DNA of 64,000 bases from assembly GCF_020520425.1 (NCBI RefSeq), contig NC_079489.1, positions 77,537,310-77,601,309 on the forward strand, written 5' to 3'. The notes under the pieces are model-generated. The model searched no databases, had not been told where the DNA came from, and saw only the letters and a list, made by a program, of their open reading frames with translations. Below, in pieces: positions 1 through 11,266 of this stretch (within the stretch, counting starts at the first letter, position 1; each line of letters starts with the position of its first letter). The position numbers and the translations under genes were made by a program. The stretch comes from Spinacia oleracea (taxonomy: Eukaryota > Streptophyta > Magnoliopsida > Caryophyllales > Amaranthaceae).

Positions 1-649
1 TTGTTAATTAATTGCAAATTGCGTTTATTTAATTATACGTACGCAGTTTTTCGGCAGTTTCTTCGTTACTCATCCAAATCGAGTGATTTTTGTGTCAATT
101 CCGCATGTAAAAGGCATTCTAAAATTTTGACAAAAACAGGATTTTTCGGCCGAACCCAGAATTCTCAAATTCGAAGCCTAACTATGACTTTTCGGAGGTT
201 TTAGTTTTTCGAATGCAAAATTTCGTAAATTTAAGATGTTAAATTAAATATTTGCGATTCTTGTTGATAAATCTTGAATTTTTGATTGACCTACTGCATA
301 TGTTTAACAAGTTTGAATGCCTGGTCTTGTTAATTATGCAATCTAATTTGTAATTATGATTAATTTGTTGAAAATTAGAATAATTTAGAATTAATTTGAT
401 TTTCATAATTAATTGTAATTTAATTAGAAACCTATGATTAAAAACCACCATAAAAATTGTAAATTTACGATAAATTTTAAATTTTTATGACCTAGACTTG
501 AATCCATAACAATCGGAAATCAATTGGATAATAAATTTTCGATTTTTCGCCCTAAAATTATGAAATTAATATTATTTATTAATTTGTCATTAATTTTAAA
601 TATAAATTTTAAATTTTTATGCGATTCGTTCATATAACTTGCACGCACG

Positions 650-1225
650 AAGCAATGGACGCTTCGTGTTACCCTTAAGGGGTGTTGTATAATGCGGGCA
701 TACGACGACGAGCAAGGGAGCTCGTCGCCCGTGCGGCACGAATGCAATGAGCAAGGGCGTAGTGCACGAGCACAAGGCAGCAGCCCTGCCTTGTGTCGTG
801 TGCCACGACCAATGGACGAATGGGCATGGGCGTAGGGCGAGCCAAGGCAGTCGCGTGTGGGCAACAAGCGAGCTGCGCCACAACGCGCGCTGCCTCGCAC
901 AAGAGCGCGCAGCCTCGCGCGCAGCGAGCGCAAGCTCGCGTGCCACGAGCGCTGCGCCTAGCATTGCTCGCGCGCACAGCGAGCGATGTCGCCCGCCCAG
1001 CGAGCGATGTCGCGCGCCCAGCGAGCGATGTCGCGCGCGCACTGCGAGCGATAGCCCGCGTGCGATGAGCGCTGGCGCGCGCAGCGAGCACCAATGCGTG
1101 CGGAGGCTTGCGATAGGGATGCAGCAGCTATGCGACGAGCGCATGGGCTGCGCGCACATGGCCAGCAATGGCTGTGTGCGTGCGGCCCATGGGCTTGCAA
1201 CGCGTAGGGTGTTTGCGTTACGATT
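650..1225 (+). repeat. GC-rich repetitive block in element 1 leader
   Basis: An abrupt GC-rich island in an otherwise AT-rich leader. It contains short tandem units, for example AGCGAGCGATGTCGC starting at 978, 999 and 1020 (period 21). Long open frames occur on both strands simply because stop codons are rare in such sequence, and the predicted proteins are Ala/Arg/Ser runs. Elements 2 and 3 carry corresponding blocks with different repeat units. Confidence 0.85.
672..727 (+). promoter_or_regulatory. Conserved palindrome and hairpin in retrotransposon leader
   Basis: A perfect palindrome CCCTTAAGGG (672-681) is followed by a perfect 8-bp stem CGACGAGC / GCTCGTCG with a 6-base loop AAGGGA (706-727). 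Both are kept in element 3 (59590-59599, 59624-59645) and element 2 (19316-19337, 19362-19371), although surrounding GC-rich sequence differs. A role in RNA dimerisation or packaging is possible but is inference. Confidence 0.6.
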
Positions 1226-1810
1226 AGATCGTTCTGAATGTTTAATTTGAAAATTTCAGTTCACGTAATTTTAATTAATTTTAAAATTAATAATTTAAAT
1301 TATTTTCTTGGATTTTAATTTTGAATATTATAATTATAATAAATGTTATTTATTCTAATTATTTTACTAAAATTAAAATCATGAATTAATTTAAATGCGA
1401 CTGAAATTAAATTAAACTTTTTGGATTCAATTATAAATTTATATGAGCTTTAAATTTTAATTAAATTTGTATGTTTCCGGTTAGACTAGAAATACATTTT
1501 TATGTTTAAAATTGGTAAAGCATATGAATTTATTGGTTTAAGTGGGAGCGTTTTTTAGTCATAAACTCTTGATTAGGTCTACAAATCCTTAAGGTTAAAA
1601 CAACTTGATTAGAATTAATAAGGACTGAATAATTGGTAGATTATTGGTGCCCTTGATTAATTGCTGCAAATGTTTACGTGATGCATAATGTGTTTTACTA
1701 ACCAGCTATGTGGGCCATTCATGATAATGAATGGGTGAATGGTATATATTGTATATGTACTGTTTTGCAGGTTATGAAGTGACTAGTATGGCCCAAATAG
1801 GATAGAAAAT

Positions 1811-1893
1811 ATGGTCTGCGTACCATTAATTTGAATGTAATTGGTCTAAAGTACCAAAGTTATTTTTCAATTCAAATATGGTCTGCGAACCAT
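1811..1893 (+). promoter_or_regulatory. Twin ATGGT...ACCAT hairpins in leader
   Basis: Two small inverted repeats, ATGGTCTGCGTACCAT (1811-1826) and ATGGTCTGCGAACCAT (1878-1893), lie 51 bases apart. Both recur in element 3 (60815-60830, 60882-60897) and in element 2 (18290-18305, 18359-18374, minus). Five-base-pair stems with six-base loops can form in the RNA. Function unknown. Confidence 0.5.
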
Positions 1894-2657
1894 CAAATAG
1901 TTGTAATTAGTTATAGCTTATCCTATTTGAAGAAAATGGTGCCTCCCACGGAGATTTTCAAGACGGACTTTGAAGTCAAAGCTTCAAGATGAAGTCGGGC
2001 CATACTAGATCACAAATATCTTATGCATGTTTTAAGTTATTTATTGTTTTAAATATGTCTTAAAATGCATGAGATCAAAAGCTTGATTATGTTGCATGAT
2101 TAAGGATTTTAGTTCACTTAAAATCTAACCAACATAGTAAGAGCCTTAAGTTCCAAACTTAAAAATTGAGTTAAAAGGTGCCATGCCAAAATATACACTT
2201 GCTTGGATATCCTTTACATCAATCTAGTAATAGTTTTCGCTCAGCGAGGTGTTACTTATTGGTCCTAAAGGGGCAAGGTACACAAATAATTGTGAGTACA
2301 TGTTAGTTTTGGTGAAACTCAACGATATAAGTAAGGAGTCCTTTTATGTCGTGGCAAATTCGATAGGTTTACCTAATAAGTTCTTAGACGTACCTATCAA
2401 CCAAGAATAGTTTCTAGACTATTAGCAAAAGGCTTTTGCTTACCTAAGATGTTCTAGGATTAAGTCGACAAACTGTGCTTAGTTCTTCAATGATTTTAGG
2501 ATCTTGGAATCATTTTATTCACACCTGCCGGAACACATAATTTGAATAAAATGCTTAATAAACATTGAATTATGCATGTATGCTAGAATTTAAGTTTATT
2601 AAGAGAAACTGTGAATGGTTATTTATTTGTTTATTCTTTTCAATTGTAGTTTTTAAT

Positions 2658-5600
2658 ATGGCAAACAACAATTCATTCAACATTCGATCAATTCTCGAAA
2701 AGGAGAAGTTGAACGGGAAAAACTTCCTTGACTGGCAAAGGAACTTGCAAATAGTTCTTATGCAGGAAGAAAAGGAGTATGTCCTAGATGAGGCGATGCC
2801 CGAAGCTGCAGGCGACGGGGTCACTCAGGCAGCCCTCAATCGTTGGATTGATGCCAACAAGGATGTGAAATGTCTAATGCTCGCCACCATGAGTGCGGAT
2901 CTGCAGAAAACGTTCATCAACTCAGATGCTTTCACAATCATCAGTGAGTTGAAGAACATGTTCCAAGATCTGGCTCGAGTCGAAAGATTCGAGACTCATA
3001 GGCAAATTCTTGAGACCAAGCTTAAGAAAGGCGAGCCCGTAAGTCCACATGTTCTCAAAATGATTGGACTCATTGAGAATATGAGTCGGCTGGATCAGCA
3101 ATTTTCTCAGGAAATGGCTATAGACACCATCCTCCATTCTCTTCATAGCGGGTATGATCAGTTCAAACTGAACTACAGTATGAATAGTCTGGACAAAACG
3201 CTCACTGAGCTTCATGGTATGCTGAAGACCACTGAAAAGACGCTCAAAAGTGATAAGCAGGATGTGCTTATGGTGCGTGGGGGCAAGTTCAAGAAATCTG
3301 GAAAGAAGAGGAATGCTAAGAAAGGTGGCAACAAAGCCAGCCCAACTAAGCAAACTGGCGCCAAATCTGCAAAGAGAAAGGTCAGTCAACCCACTTCTGA
3401 ATCCGAATGCTTCTACTGCAAGAAGAAGGGGCATTGGAAGAGAGATTGCTTGAAGCTAAAGGAAGATCAGAAGAACGGAACAGTCGTTCCATCTTCAGGT
3501 ATTTTCGTTATAGACTGTATACTTGCTAATTCAACTTCTTGGGTATTAGATACAGGTTGTGGCTCACACTTATGTTCCAATCCACAGGGACTAAGAAGAA
3601 GTAGAAAGTTAAGCAAGGGTGAAGTCGACCTACGAGTGGGAAATGGAGCACGGATTGCTGCATTAGCTGTAGGAACTTACTATTTGTCGTTGCCCTCCGG
3701 GCTAGTTTTGGAACTGGAAGAATGTTTCCATGTTCCAAGTCTTACTAAAAACATCATTTCAGTTTCTTGCTTAGATGCTAAGGGATTTTCCTTTATAATA
3801 AAAGACAATAGTTGTTCGTTTTATTTTAAAGAGATGTTTTATGGATCTGCTAGATTAGTCAATGGACTTTATTTATTAGATCACGACAAACAAGTATATA
3901 ACATAAATACCAAAAAGGCCAAAAAGGATGATTCAGATCTCACCTATCTGTGGCATTGTCGATTAGGCCATATAAACTTGAAACGCTTAGAAAGACTTCA
4001 AAGAGAAGGAATTCTAGAACCATTTGACTTAGAGGATTATGGTAAATGCGAATCATGTTTACTTGGAAAAATGACGAAGCAACCTTTCTCTAAAGTTGGA
4101 GAAAGAGCAAATGAACTATTGGGTTTAATCCATACAGATGTATGTGGACCAATGAGTACAAATGCTAGAGGTGGTTTCAGCTACTTTATCACTTTCACTG
4201 ATGACTTCAGTAGGTATGGTTATGTCTACCTAATGAAGCATAAGTCTGAATCCTTTGACAAATTCAAGGAATTTCAGAGTGAAGTAGAGAATCAATTAGG
4301 CAAGAAGATTAAGGCACTGCGGTCTGATAGAGGCGGTGAATATCTGAGCTATGAATTTGATGACCATCTGAAAGAATGTGGAATTCTATCAGAATTGACT
4401 CCTCCTGGAACACCACAATGGAACGGTGTGTCAGAACGGAGGAACAGAACCTTGCTAGACATGGTCAGGTTAGTGATGGGTCAGGCCGAACTTCCATTAG
4501 AATTTTGGGGACATGCACTAAATACAGCTGCACTCACTATAAATAGAGCTCCGTCTAAAGCTGTCGAAAAGACTCCATACGAATTATGGTTTGGAAAGCC
4601 TCCAAATGTGTCTTTTCTTAAGATTTGGGGATGTGAAGTATACGTCAAACGATTAATTTCAGACAAACTTCATCCAAAATCTGACAAATGTATCCTTGTG
4701 GGCTATCCAAAGGAAACAAAGGGGTATTACTTCTACAATACATCTGAGAACAAAGTGTTTGTTGCTCGAGATGGTGTCTTTTTGGAGAAGGATCACATTT
4801 CCAAAATGACAAGTGGGAGAAAAGTAGACCTCGAAGAAATTCGAGTCGAACAACAAACTCTAGAGAATGCTCAAGATGACATTCAGGATGAAACTCAGAG
4901 ATCTTTAGAAGAATCTGGTGAGAATCATGGTCAATCTAGAAATGTTACCCCGCGTAGATCGCAAAGATATAGATCTCAACCGGAAAGGTACTTAGGTATT
5001 TTGACGAACGAGAGCTATGACGTTCTATTACTTGAAAGTGATGAACCTGCGACTTACAAGCAAGCTATGACGAGCCCTAGCTCCAAGCAATGGCAAGAAG
5101 CCATGCAATCTGAATTAGACTCCATGTCTGAAAACCAAGTATGGGATTTGGTCGATTTGCCAGATGGCTACCAAGCCATTGGAAGCAAATGGGTTTTCAA
5201 ACTGAAAAAGGACAAGGATGGGAAACTTGAAGTTTTCAAAGCTAGATTGGTTGCAAAAGGTTACAGGCAACCTTTTCACCAGTTGCAATGCTAAAGTCTA
5301 TTCGAATAATGTTAGCAATCGCTGCATATTACGATTACAAAATATGGCAGATGGATGTCAAAACTGCTTTCTTAAACGGCGTTTTAACAGAAACTGTGTT
5401 TATGACACAGCCTGAAGGTTTTGAGGATCCAAGAAATGCTAAAAAGGTATGCAAGCTAAAGAAGTCAATCTACGGATTGAAGCAGGCATCCAGGAGCTGG
5501 AATATACGTTTTGATGAAGCAGTCAGTGACTTTGGTTTCATCAAGAACGCGGACGAATCTTGTGTATACAAGAAGGTCAGTGGGAGCAAAATTGCTTTCC

Positions 5601-6598
5601 TAGTATTATATGTCGACGACATATTGCTTGTCGGAAATGACATTCCTATGTTGAACTCTGTCAAGATTTGGCTTGGGAAATGTTTTTCGATGAAGGATCT
5701 AGGAGAAGCACAGTACATATTGGGCATCAAGATTTACAGAGATAGATCTAAAAAGATGATTGGACTTAGTCAAAGCACTTATATCAATAAGGTGCTTGAT
5801 AGGTTCAAGATGGCGGACTCCAAGCGAGGCTACCTACCCATGTCTCATGGAATGACTCTAAGCAAGACTCAGTGCCCAAAAACACTTGATGAGCGTAGAC
5901 GAATGAATGGGATTCCATATGCATCATTGATTGGTTCAATAATGTATGCTATGATATGTACACGCCCGGATGTTGCGTACGCACTCAGTGCTACGAGCAG
6001 ATACCAGTCAGACCCAGGAGAGGCGCATTGGACTGCTGCCAAGAACATTCTGAAGTACCTGAAAAGGCACAAAGATGACTTCCTGGTCTATGGTGGAGAT
6101 GATGAATTAATTGTTAAAGGCTATACGGACGCAAGTTTCCAAACCGACAAAGATGATTTCAGATCACAGTTTGGGTTTGTCTTCTGCCTCAACGGAGGAG
6201 CAGTAAGCTGGAAAAGTGCTAAGCAAAGCACCATTGCGGATTCTACAACTGAAGCGGAGTACATTGCTGCACATGAAGCAGCAAAGGAAGCTATATGGCT
6301 AAGGAAGTTCATAGGAGAACTTGGTGTAGTCCCCTCCATTAAAGGACCAATAGCCCTGTATTGTGATAATAACGGAGCTATTGCACAGGCAAAAGAGCCT
6401 AGACACCACCAGAGAGTCAAGCATGTACTTCGTAGATTTCACCTTCTACGAGAGTTCGTTGAAAGAAAAGAAGTCGAGATAAGCAAAATTGGAACTGATG
6501 ACAACATATCAGATCCATTAACTAAACCTCTGCCGCAGGCGAAGCACAACTCGCACACTGCAGCTATGGGAATCAAGCATATTGGAGAATGGCTTTGA
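2658..6598 (+). pseudogene. gag-pol polyprotein of copia element 1, frameshifted
   Basis: Starts at the ATG of MANNNS. The frame is open from 2565, but the shared start in all copies argues for 2658. Domains in order: gag of the UBN2/Retrotran_gag type; CCHC zinc knuckle CFYCKKKGHWKRDC (3408-3449); aspartic protease motif DTGCGSH (3549-3569); GAG-pre-integrase LWHCRLGH; integrase core with HTDVCGPM, RSDRGGEY and NGVSERRNR (about 4130-4470); reverse transcriptase with YVDD (5609-5620); RNase H with ADSTTEAEYIA (about 6235). Reading shifts frame at 5270/5271, where 25 bases present in element 2 (9050-9074) are missing, so integrase and RT are no longer in one frame. Everything else is open, suggesting a young insertion. 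Confidence 0.93.
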
Positions 6599-7463
6599 TG
6601 TCTCTGTTTAATGTTTTAAAGTTTTAGAGTTTAAATCTTTGTAAAACATTATTGGTTAATCATTCACAATAAATGAAAAGAATTCATTTTTCCATTTAAT
6701 TTGTGGTTTATTAAATGATGAGTCCCTTCAATTTGACGATATATTCAAGATAGACTGTCAGGACCAGTCCTGTGACTAAGAAATGTCTATCAAGTGAACT
6801 TGAATGTCAAAGGTTGAAAATGGTCCCTAATCGGAGTTTTCTATAAAATTGGACGCATAGAAAACGTTAGACGATTAGAATGCAAGATGACTAGTAGTTC
6901 TGTTTCTTGAACTATGTGGACATGGCAATGTCATAATCATTTGCATAGATACTTACTTTGGGAAGACTAGTATCGGACGAGACCTATGAAACTTTACTGT
7001 AAGAGATGAAAGTCTGTCATAAGTAAATTTCATTAAATTATTAGACACTAAATCCTCAATACCTGAGTGATTTGAAGATTACTTGTTTGAGAACTGGTTG
7101 CTTTGACGTAGACCAACCGTCGCACCGTAAAAGGAGGCTATAAAGGCAACGCTCAGGTAATCACCTATCAAACGAAGTCTAATCTCAAGATCGCAAGATT
7201 GGGATTGTCCTCCCATAAATCGGGATGAGATGCTTAAAAGTTGTACAAGGCCACTCGGAGAGCTAGAAACTGTGAAATGCATGGCCGTGCTCGGATGAAT
7301 CATAGGCTATGATTATCTGTTTATTTGATCAGTTGAACTCTGAAACCGAGGAACACCTCTGGACATAATAAGGATGACAACTCTTACCTTATGTTCAAGA
7401 GCAAGCATCGAGCGACAAAGGAATTAGGAAATGCACACTTGTCCCTAAGGACAAGTGGGAGAC
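6599..7463 (+). other. 3' untranslated region and polypurine tract of element 1
   Basis: About 860 bases without a convincing gene between the pol stop and the 3' LTR. The last bases, GGACAAGTGGGAGAC ending at 7463, directly abut the LTR and are the expected polypurine tract that primes plus-strand synthesis. Confidence 0.8.
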
Positions 7464-7779
7464 TGAAGGAAATAATGCCCTTGGTCCAAGTATGCATTCT
7501 ATGTTAAGTCTAATAAATGCGGTTCAGTATTAATTAACAAGTTAATAATTCAGTGAGATCAAGTGAGCTGAATGCCTAGCTAGAGGCCGCTTCAGTTCAA
7601 GTGGAATTAATGATATTAATCCACAGCTTACTCTTGACTGAACCCGTAGGGTCACACAAATAGTACGTAAACGGATCAAGTATTTAATAGCATTAAATAC
7701 TCCATCTATGAATATTCGGAACCGACGGATCTTGGTTTCAGTGGGAGCTAAGATCGTCACAGGCAAGGAATGAATACTC

Positions 7780-8095
7780 CGGAAACGATGATATTGCCGG
7801 AAACGGAAATATGGATCGTATCGGAAATATAAATATTATCCAAGTCGTAGATGTTGCCGGAAACGGAAACATGGTACGTGTCGGAAAATATTATCGGAAA
7901 TGGAAATATTTCCAGAATCGGAAATATTGCCGGAAACGGAAATATTGTCAGAATCGGAAATATTACCGGAATCGGAAAATAATTCCGGAAACGGAAATAT
8001 TAAATATTTGTTCGAAACGGAAATTAATTCCGGAATCGGAAATATTAAATATTGTTCGTATCGGAAATGAATTCCGGAATCGGAAAATTTAATCG
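7780..8095 (+). repeat. CGGAAA/AATATT subrepeat zone in U3
   Basis: About 20 imperfect short units of the kind CGGAAACGGAAATATT and AATCGGAAATATTGCC, with a spacing of roughly 14-18 bases. It lies upstream of the TATA box, where copia enhancers usually sit. Equivalent zones occur in all full-length LTRs of the family here: about 27345-27660, 57765-58080 and, reversed, 20875-21185. Confidence 0.8.
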
Positions 8096-8540
8096 GAAGC
8101 GCATCGTACGAATAAGCATCGGACGAGGCCTGCCGGACGAGGCCCAGCACGAAGCCAGGCCATCGCCCAGCAAGCCAAGCGCGCCGCACAAACAGCCACG
8201 CCAGGCCCAGCGCAAGGCCAGGCCCAGCGCAAGGCCAGGCCCAGCAGGCTGCGCGCAGCGCGCAGCGCGCACAGCGCGCACAGCACGCGCAGCGCACAGC
8301 GCGCAGCGCGCGCGGGCGCTGAGTGGGCTGCTGCTCGCGCGCACGCATGGGGCCCATCGTGGCTGCCGTGCGTGTGTGTGCAAGTGTTTGTGTTCGTGCA
8401 CGTTTCCTAAAACATGCAGAGTTCGGTTAATGATTAAATTCCTAATTCTATTTGATAAATTAATTAAATTAGAGTTCTTATAGGATTCTAGGTTTAATTA
8501 ATTTGTATCTGAATAGGATTTCGATTCCCTTTCCATACCG

Positions 8541-8550
8541 CTATAAATAT
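8541..8550 (+). promoter_or_regulatory. LTR TATA box (element 1, 3' LTR)
   Basis: CTATAAATAT in an otherwise mixed-composition stretch, between the GC-rich block and the conserved R/U5-like block. Matching TATA boxes lie at 28073-28080 (solo LTR), 58453-58461 (element 3), 21700-21707 (LTR piece) and 20495-20502 on the minus strand (element 2). Confidence 0.7.
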
Positions 8551-8905
8551 GAGGCTAGGGCTCACAATTTATAACACAAGTTTAAAAGTATTCAAAGTGA
8601 GTTTTTGAGAGAAAAATTCAGTCACACATTTGCCTATAAAGTGCCGAAAATAATAGTACCTTAAGGGCGATTCTAGTTGGTCAATCTTAAGGCGGATCCG
8701 GACGTGCTGTGGACTATCTACGGAGGGACGACACTTGGAGTCCTAAAGACTTGTTCTTGTTCGGTTCGGGCGCAGCTAGGGAAGGCACGCAACAAAGAGT
8801 ATGCATCTAATCTATGCTAAATGATTATGTGTAAATAATATGTTTTCCTGGGTTTATGGTTTTTCCGCATGATTTATGAATTTTCATATGTATCATAACC
8901 TAACA

Positions 8906-10907
8906 CAGGCTGTGTCATAAACATAGTTTCTGTTAAAACGCCGTTTAAGAAAGCAGTTTTGACATCCATCTGCCATATTTCGTAATCGTAATATGCAGCG
9001 ATTGCTAACATTATCCGAATAGACTTTAGCATTGCAACTGGTGAAAAGGTTTCATCGTAATCCACACCGTGGACTTGCCTGTAACCTTTTGCAACCAATC
9101 TAGCTTTGAAAACTTCAAGTTTCCCATCCTTGTCCTTTTTCAGTTTAAAAATCCATTTGCTTCCTATGGCTTGGTAGCCATCTGGCAAATCGACCAAATC
9201 CCAAACTTGGTTTTCAGACATGGAGTCTAATTCAGATTGCATGGCTTCTTGCCATTGCTTGGAGCTAGAGCTCGTCATAGCTTGTTTGTAAGTCGTAGAT
9301 TCATCACTTTCAAGTAATAGAACTTCATAGCTCTCGTTCATCAAAGTACCTAAGTATCTTTCCGGTTGAGACCTATATCTCTGCGATCTACGCGGGGTTA
9401 TATTTCTAGATGGTCCTTGATTCTCACCAGATACTTCTAAAGATCTCTGAGTTTCATCCTGAATGTCATCTTGAGCATTCTCTAGAGTTTGTTGTTCGAC
9501 TCGAATTTCTTCGAGGTCTACTTTTCTCTCACTTGTCATTTTGGAAATGTGATCTTTTTCCAAAAAGATACCATCTCGAGCAACAAACACCTTGTTCTCA
9601 GATGTATTGTAGAAGTAATACCCCTTTGTTTCCTTTGGATAGCCCACATGGATACATTTATCAGATTTTGGATGAAGTTTGTCTGAAATTAATCGTTTGA
9701 CATATACTTCACATCCCCAAATCTTAAGAAAAGACACTTTTGGAGGCTTTCCAAACCATAACTCATATGAAGTCTTTTCAACAGCTTTAGACGGAGCTCT
9801 ATTTATAGTGAGTACAGCTGTATTTAGTGCATGTCCCCAAAATTCTATTGGAAGTTCAGTCTGACACATCATTGGTCTAACCATGTCTAGCAAGGTTCTA
9901 TTCCTCCGTTCCGACACACCGTTCCATTGAGGTGTTCCAGGAGGAGTCAATTCTGATAGAATTCCACATTCTTTCAGATGGTCATCAATTTCATAGCTCA
10001 GATATTCACCGCCTCTATCAGACTGCAGTGCCTTAATCTTCTTACCTAATTGATTCTCTACTTCACTCTGAAATTCCTTGAATTTGTCAAAGGATTCAGA
10101 CTTATGCTTCATTAGGTAGACATAACCATATCTACTGAAGTCATCAGTGAAAGTGATAAAGTAGCTGAAACCACCTCTAGCATTTGTACTCATTGGTCCA
10201 CATACATCTGTATGGATTAAACCCAATAGTTCAGTTGCTCTTTCTCCAACTTTAGAGAAAGGTTGCTTTGTCATTTTGCCAAGTAAACATGATTCGCACT
10301 TACCATAATCCTCTAAGTCAAATGGTTCTAGAATTCCTTCCTTTTGAAGTCTTTCTATGCGTTTCAAGTTAATATGGCCTAATCGACAATGCCACAGATA
10401 GGTGAGATCTGAATCACTCTTTTTGGCCTTTTTGGTATTTATGTTATATATTTGTTTGTCGTGATCTAATAAATAACGTCCATTGACTAATCTAGCAGAT
10501 CCATAAAATATCTCTTTAAAATCAAACGAACAACTATTGTCTTTTATTAAAAAGGAAAATCCCTTAGCATCTAAGCAAGAAACAGAAATGATGTTTTTAG
10601 TAAGACTTGGAACATGGAAACAATCTTCCAGTTCCAAAACTAGCCCAGAGGGCAACGACAAATAATAAGTTCCTACAGCTAATGCAGCAATCCGTGCTCC
10701 ATTTCCCACTTGTAGGTCGACTTCACCCTTGCTTAACCTTCTACTTCTTCTTAGTCCCTGCGAATTGGAACATAAGTGTGAGCCACAACCTGTATCTAAT
10801 ACCCAAGAAGTTGAATTAGCAAGTATACAGTCTATAACGAAAATACCTGAAGATGGAACGACTGTTCCGTTCTTCTGATCTTCCTTAAGCTTTGGAAATT
10901 CTCTTTT
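8906..10907 (-). CDS. pol of copia element 2 (protease, integrase, partial RT; interrupted)
   Basis: Open throughout on the minus strand. It starts at the second half of the gag zinc knuckle, next to the CACTA insertion, and ends at the element 1 insertion in the RT domain. It contains the protease motif DTGCGSH, GAG-pre-integrase LWHCRLGHINL, integrase motifs HTDVCGPM, QSDRGGEY and NGVSERRNR, and the RT N-terminal part with VDLPDGYQAIGSKW and VHGVDYDETFSP. It keeps the 25 bases lost in element 1. The YVDD and RNase H parts are outside the window. By eye it differs from element 1 at only a few percent of residues. Confidence 0.9.
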
Positions 10908-11130
10908 CACTAGTAGAAAAAATGCTATTAGTAACTGGCTCAATCGATGCATGTTATAAATAGTGTATTAGTAACTGGCAAGACAATTGTGCATTATGAA
11001 TAAATTGGTCAAAGCTAATATGACCGAGTATTACTAACCGACAGTATTAAATCCGGTTACATATGTTTGGTCAAACTTTGCTGCCTACATTATTCGTAAT
11101 GGTGGTTATTAATGCCCATTACCAATACAG
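10908..11130. repeat. Left subterminal repeat region of the CACTA element
   Basis: Several copies of TAGTAACTGGC and the inverse motifs GCCAGTTACTA or CCGGTTAC lie within about 220 bp of the end. In En/Spm elements such arrays bind the transposase. Confidence 0.75.
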
Positions 11131-11266
11131 CTTAGTAGAATTAAAAATTAAAAAATTAAAAACAAAAATAAAATCGTAGTTTTCTTTTCACAGTTGCTTC
11201 CGTTCGTCTTTTCCTCCTTTCCTCACTTTCCACTCTGCATCTTCATTCTCTAGTATCATATCAGTT

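Larger units (their letters stand above)
1..2657 (+). other. Untranslated leader of copia element 1
   Basis: AT-rich non-coding leader between the (unseen) primer-binding site and gag, interrupted by a GC-rich block at about 650-1225. Short open frames here are not conserved between the three copies in frame or length and are not called. The last 90 bases encode an in-frame hydrophobic stretch (from 2565) upstream of the gag ATG. A pyrimidine-rich run ending in CAATTGTAG lies just before that ATG and could be a 3' splice site. The same run occurs in elements 2 and 3. Confidence 0.8.
1..8905 (+). mobile_element. Ty1/copia LTR retrotransposon, element 1 (5' LTR outside window)
   Basis: The window opens inside the leader of a copia element: positions 1-2650 match the leader of element 3 (from about 58918) nearly base for base. 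In order it holds the leader, gag-pol (2658-6598), a 3' untranslated stretch, a polypurine tract and the 3' LTR (7464-8905). The order protease, integrase, reverse transcriptase, RNase H identifies Ty1/copia. The 5 bases after the 3' LTR (CAGGC, 8906-8910) are the start of an interrupted pol gene on the opposite strand, so this element inserted into element 2. The matching left target duplication lies outside the window. A 25-bp deletion in pol disables this copy. Confidence 0.93.
7464..8905 (+). repeat. 3' LTR of copia element 1
   Basis: 1442 bp starting TGAAGGAAATAATGCCC and ending CATAACCTAACA, with TG...CA ends. The same sequence occurs as a solo LTR (27028-28434), as the 5' LTR of element 3 (57446-58815) and in reverse as the 5' LTR of element 2 (20141-21505). 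Inside are the CGGAAA subrepeat zone (about 7780-8095), a GC-rich zone (about 8110-8400), a TATA box CTATAAATAT (8541-8550) and a conserved downstream block (about 8690-8790). Confidence 0.95.

Noticed and set aside
617-1250. Overlapping long open frames on both strands, rich in Ala and Arg
   Set aside because: They lie in the GC-rich tandem block of the retrotransposon leader. All frames are open because stop codons are rare in this sequence, and units of 21 bp or 23 bp differ between copies. No conserved protein.
7811-8401. Frames with NRKYCRKRKYCQNRKYYRN-like repeats in the LTRs (also at 20628, 27376 and 57793)
   Set aside because: These are translations of the CGGAAA subrepeats in the U3 part of the LTR. 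They precede the TATA box and lie in non-coding LTR sequence.
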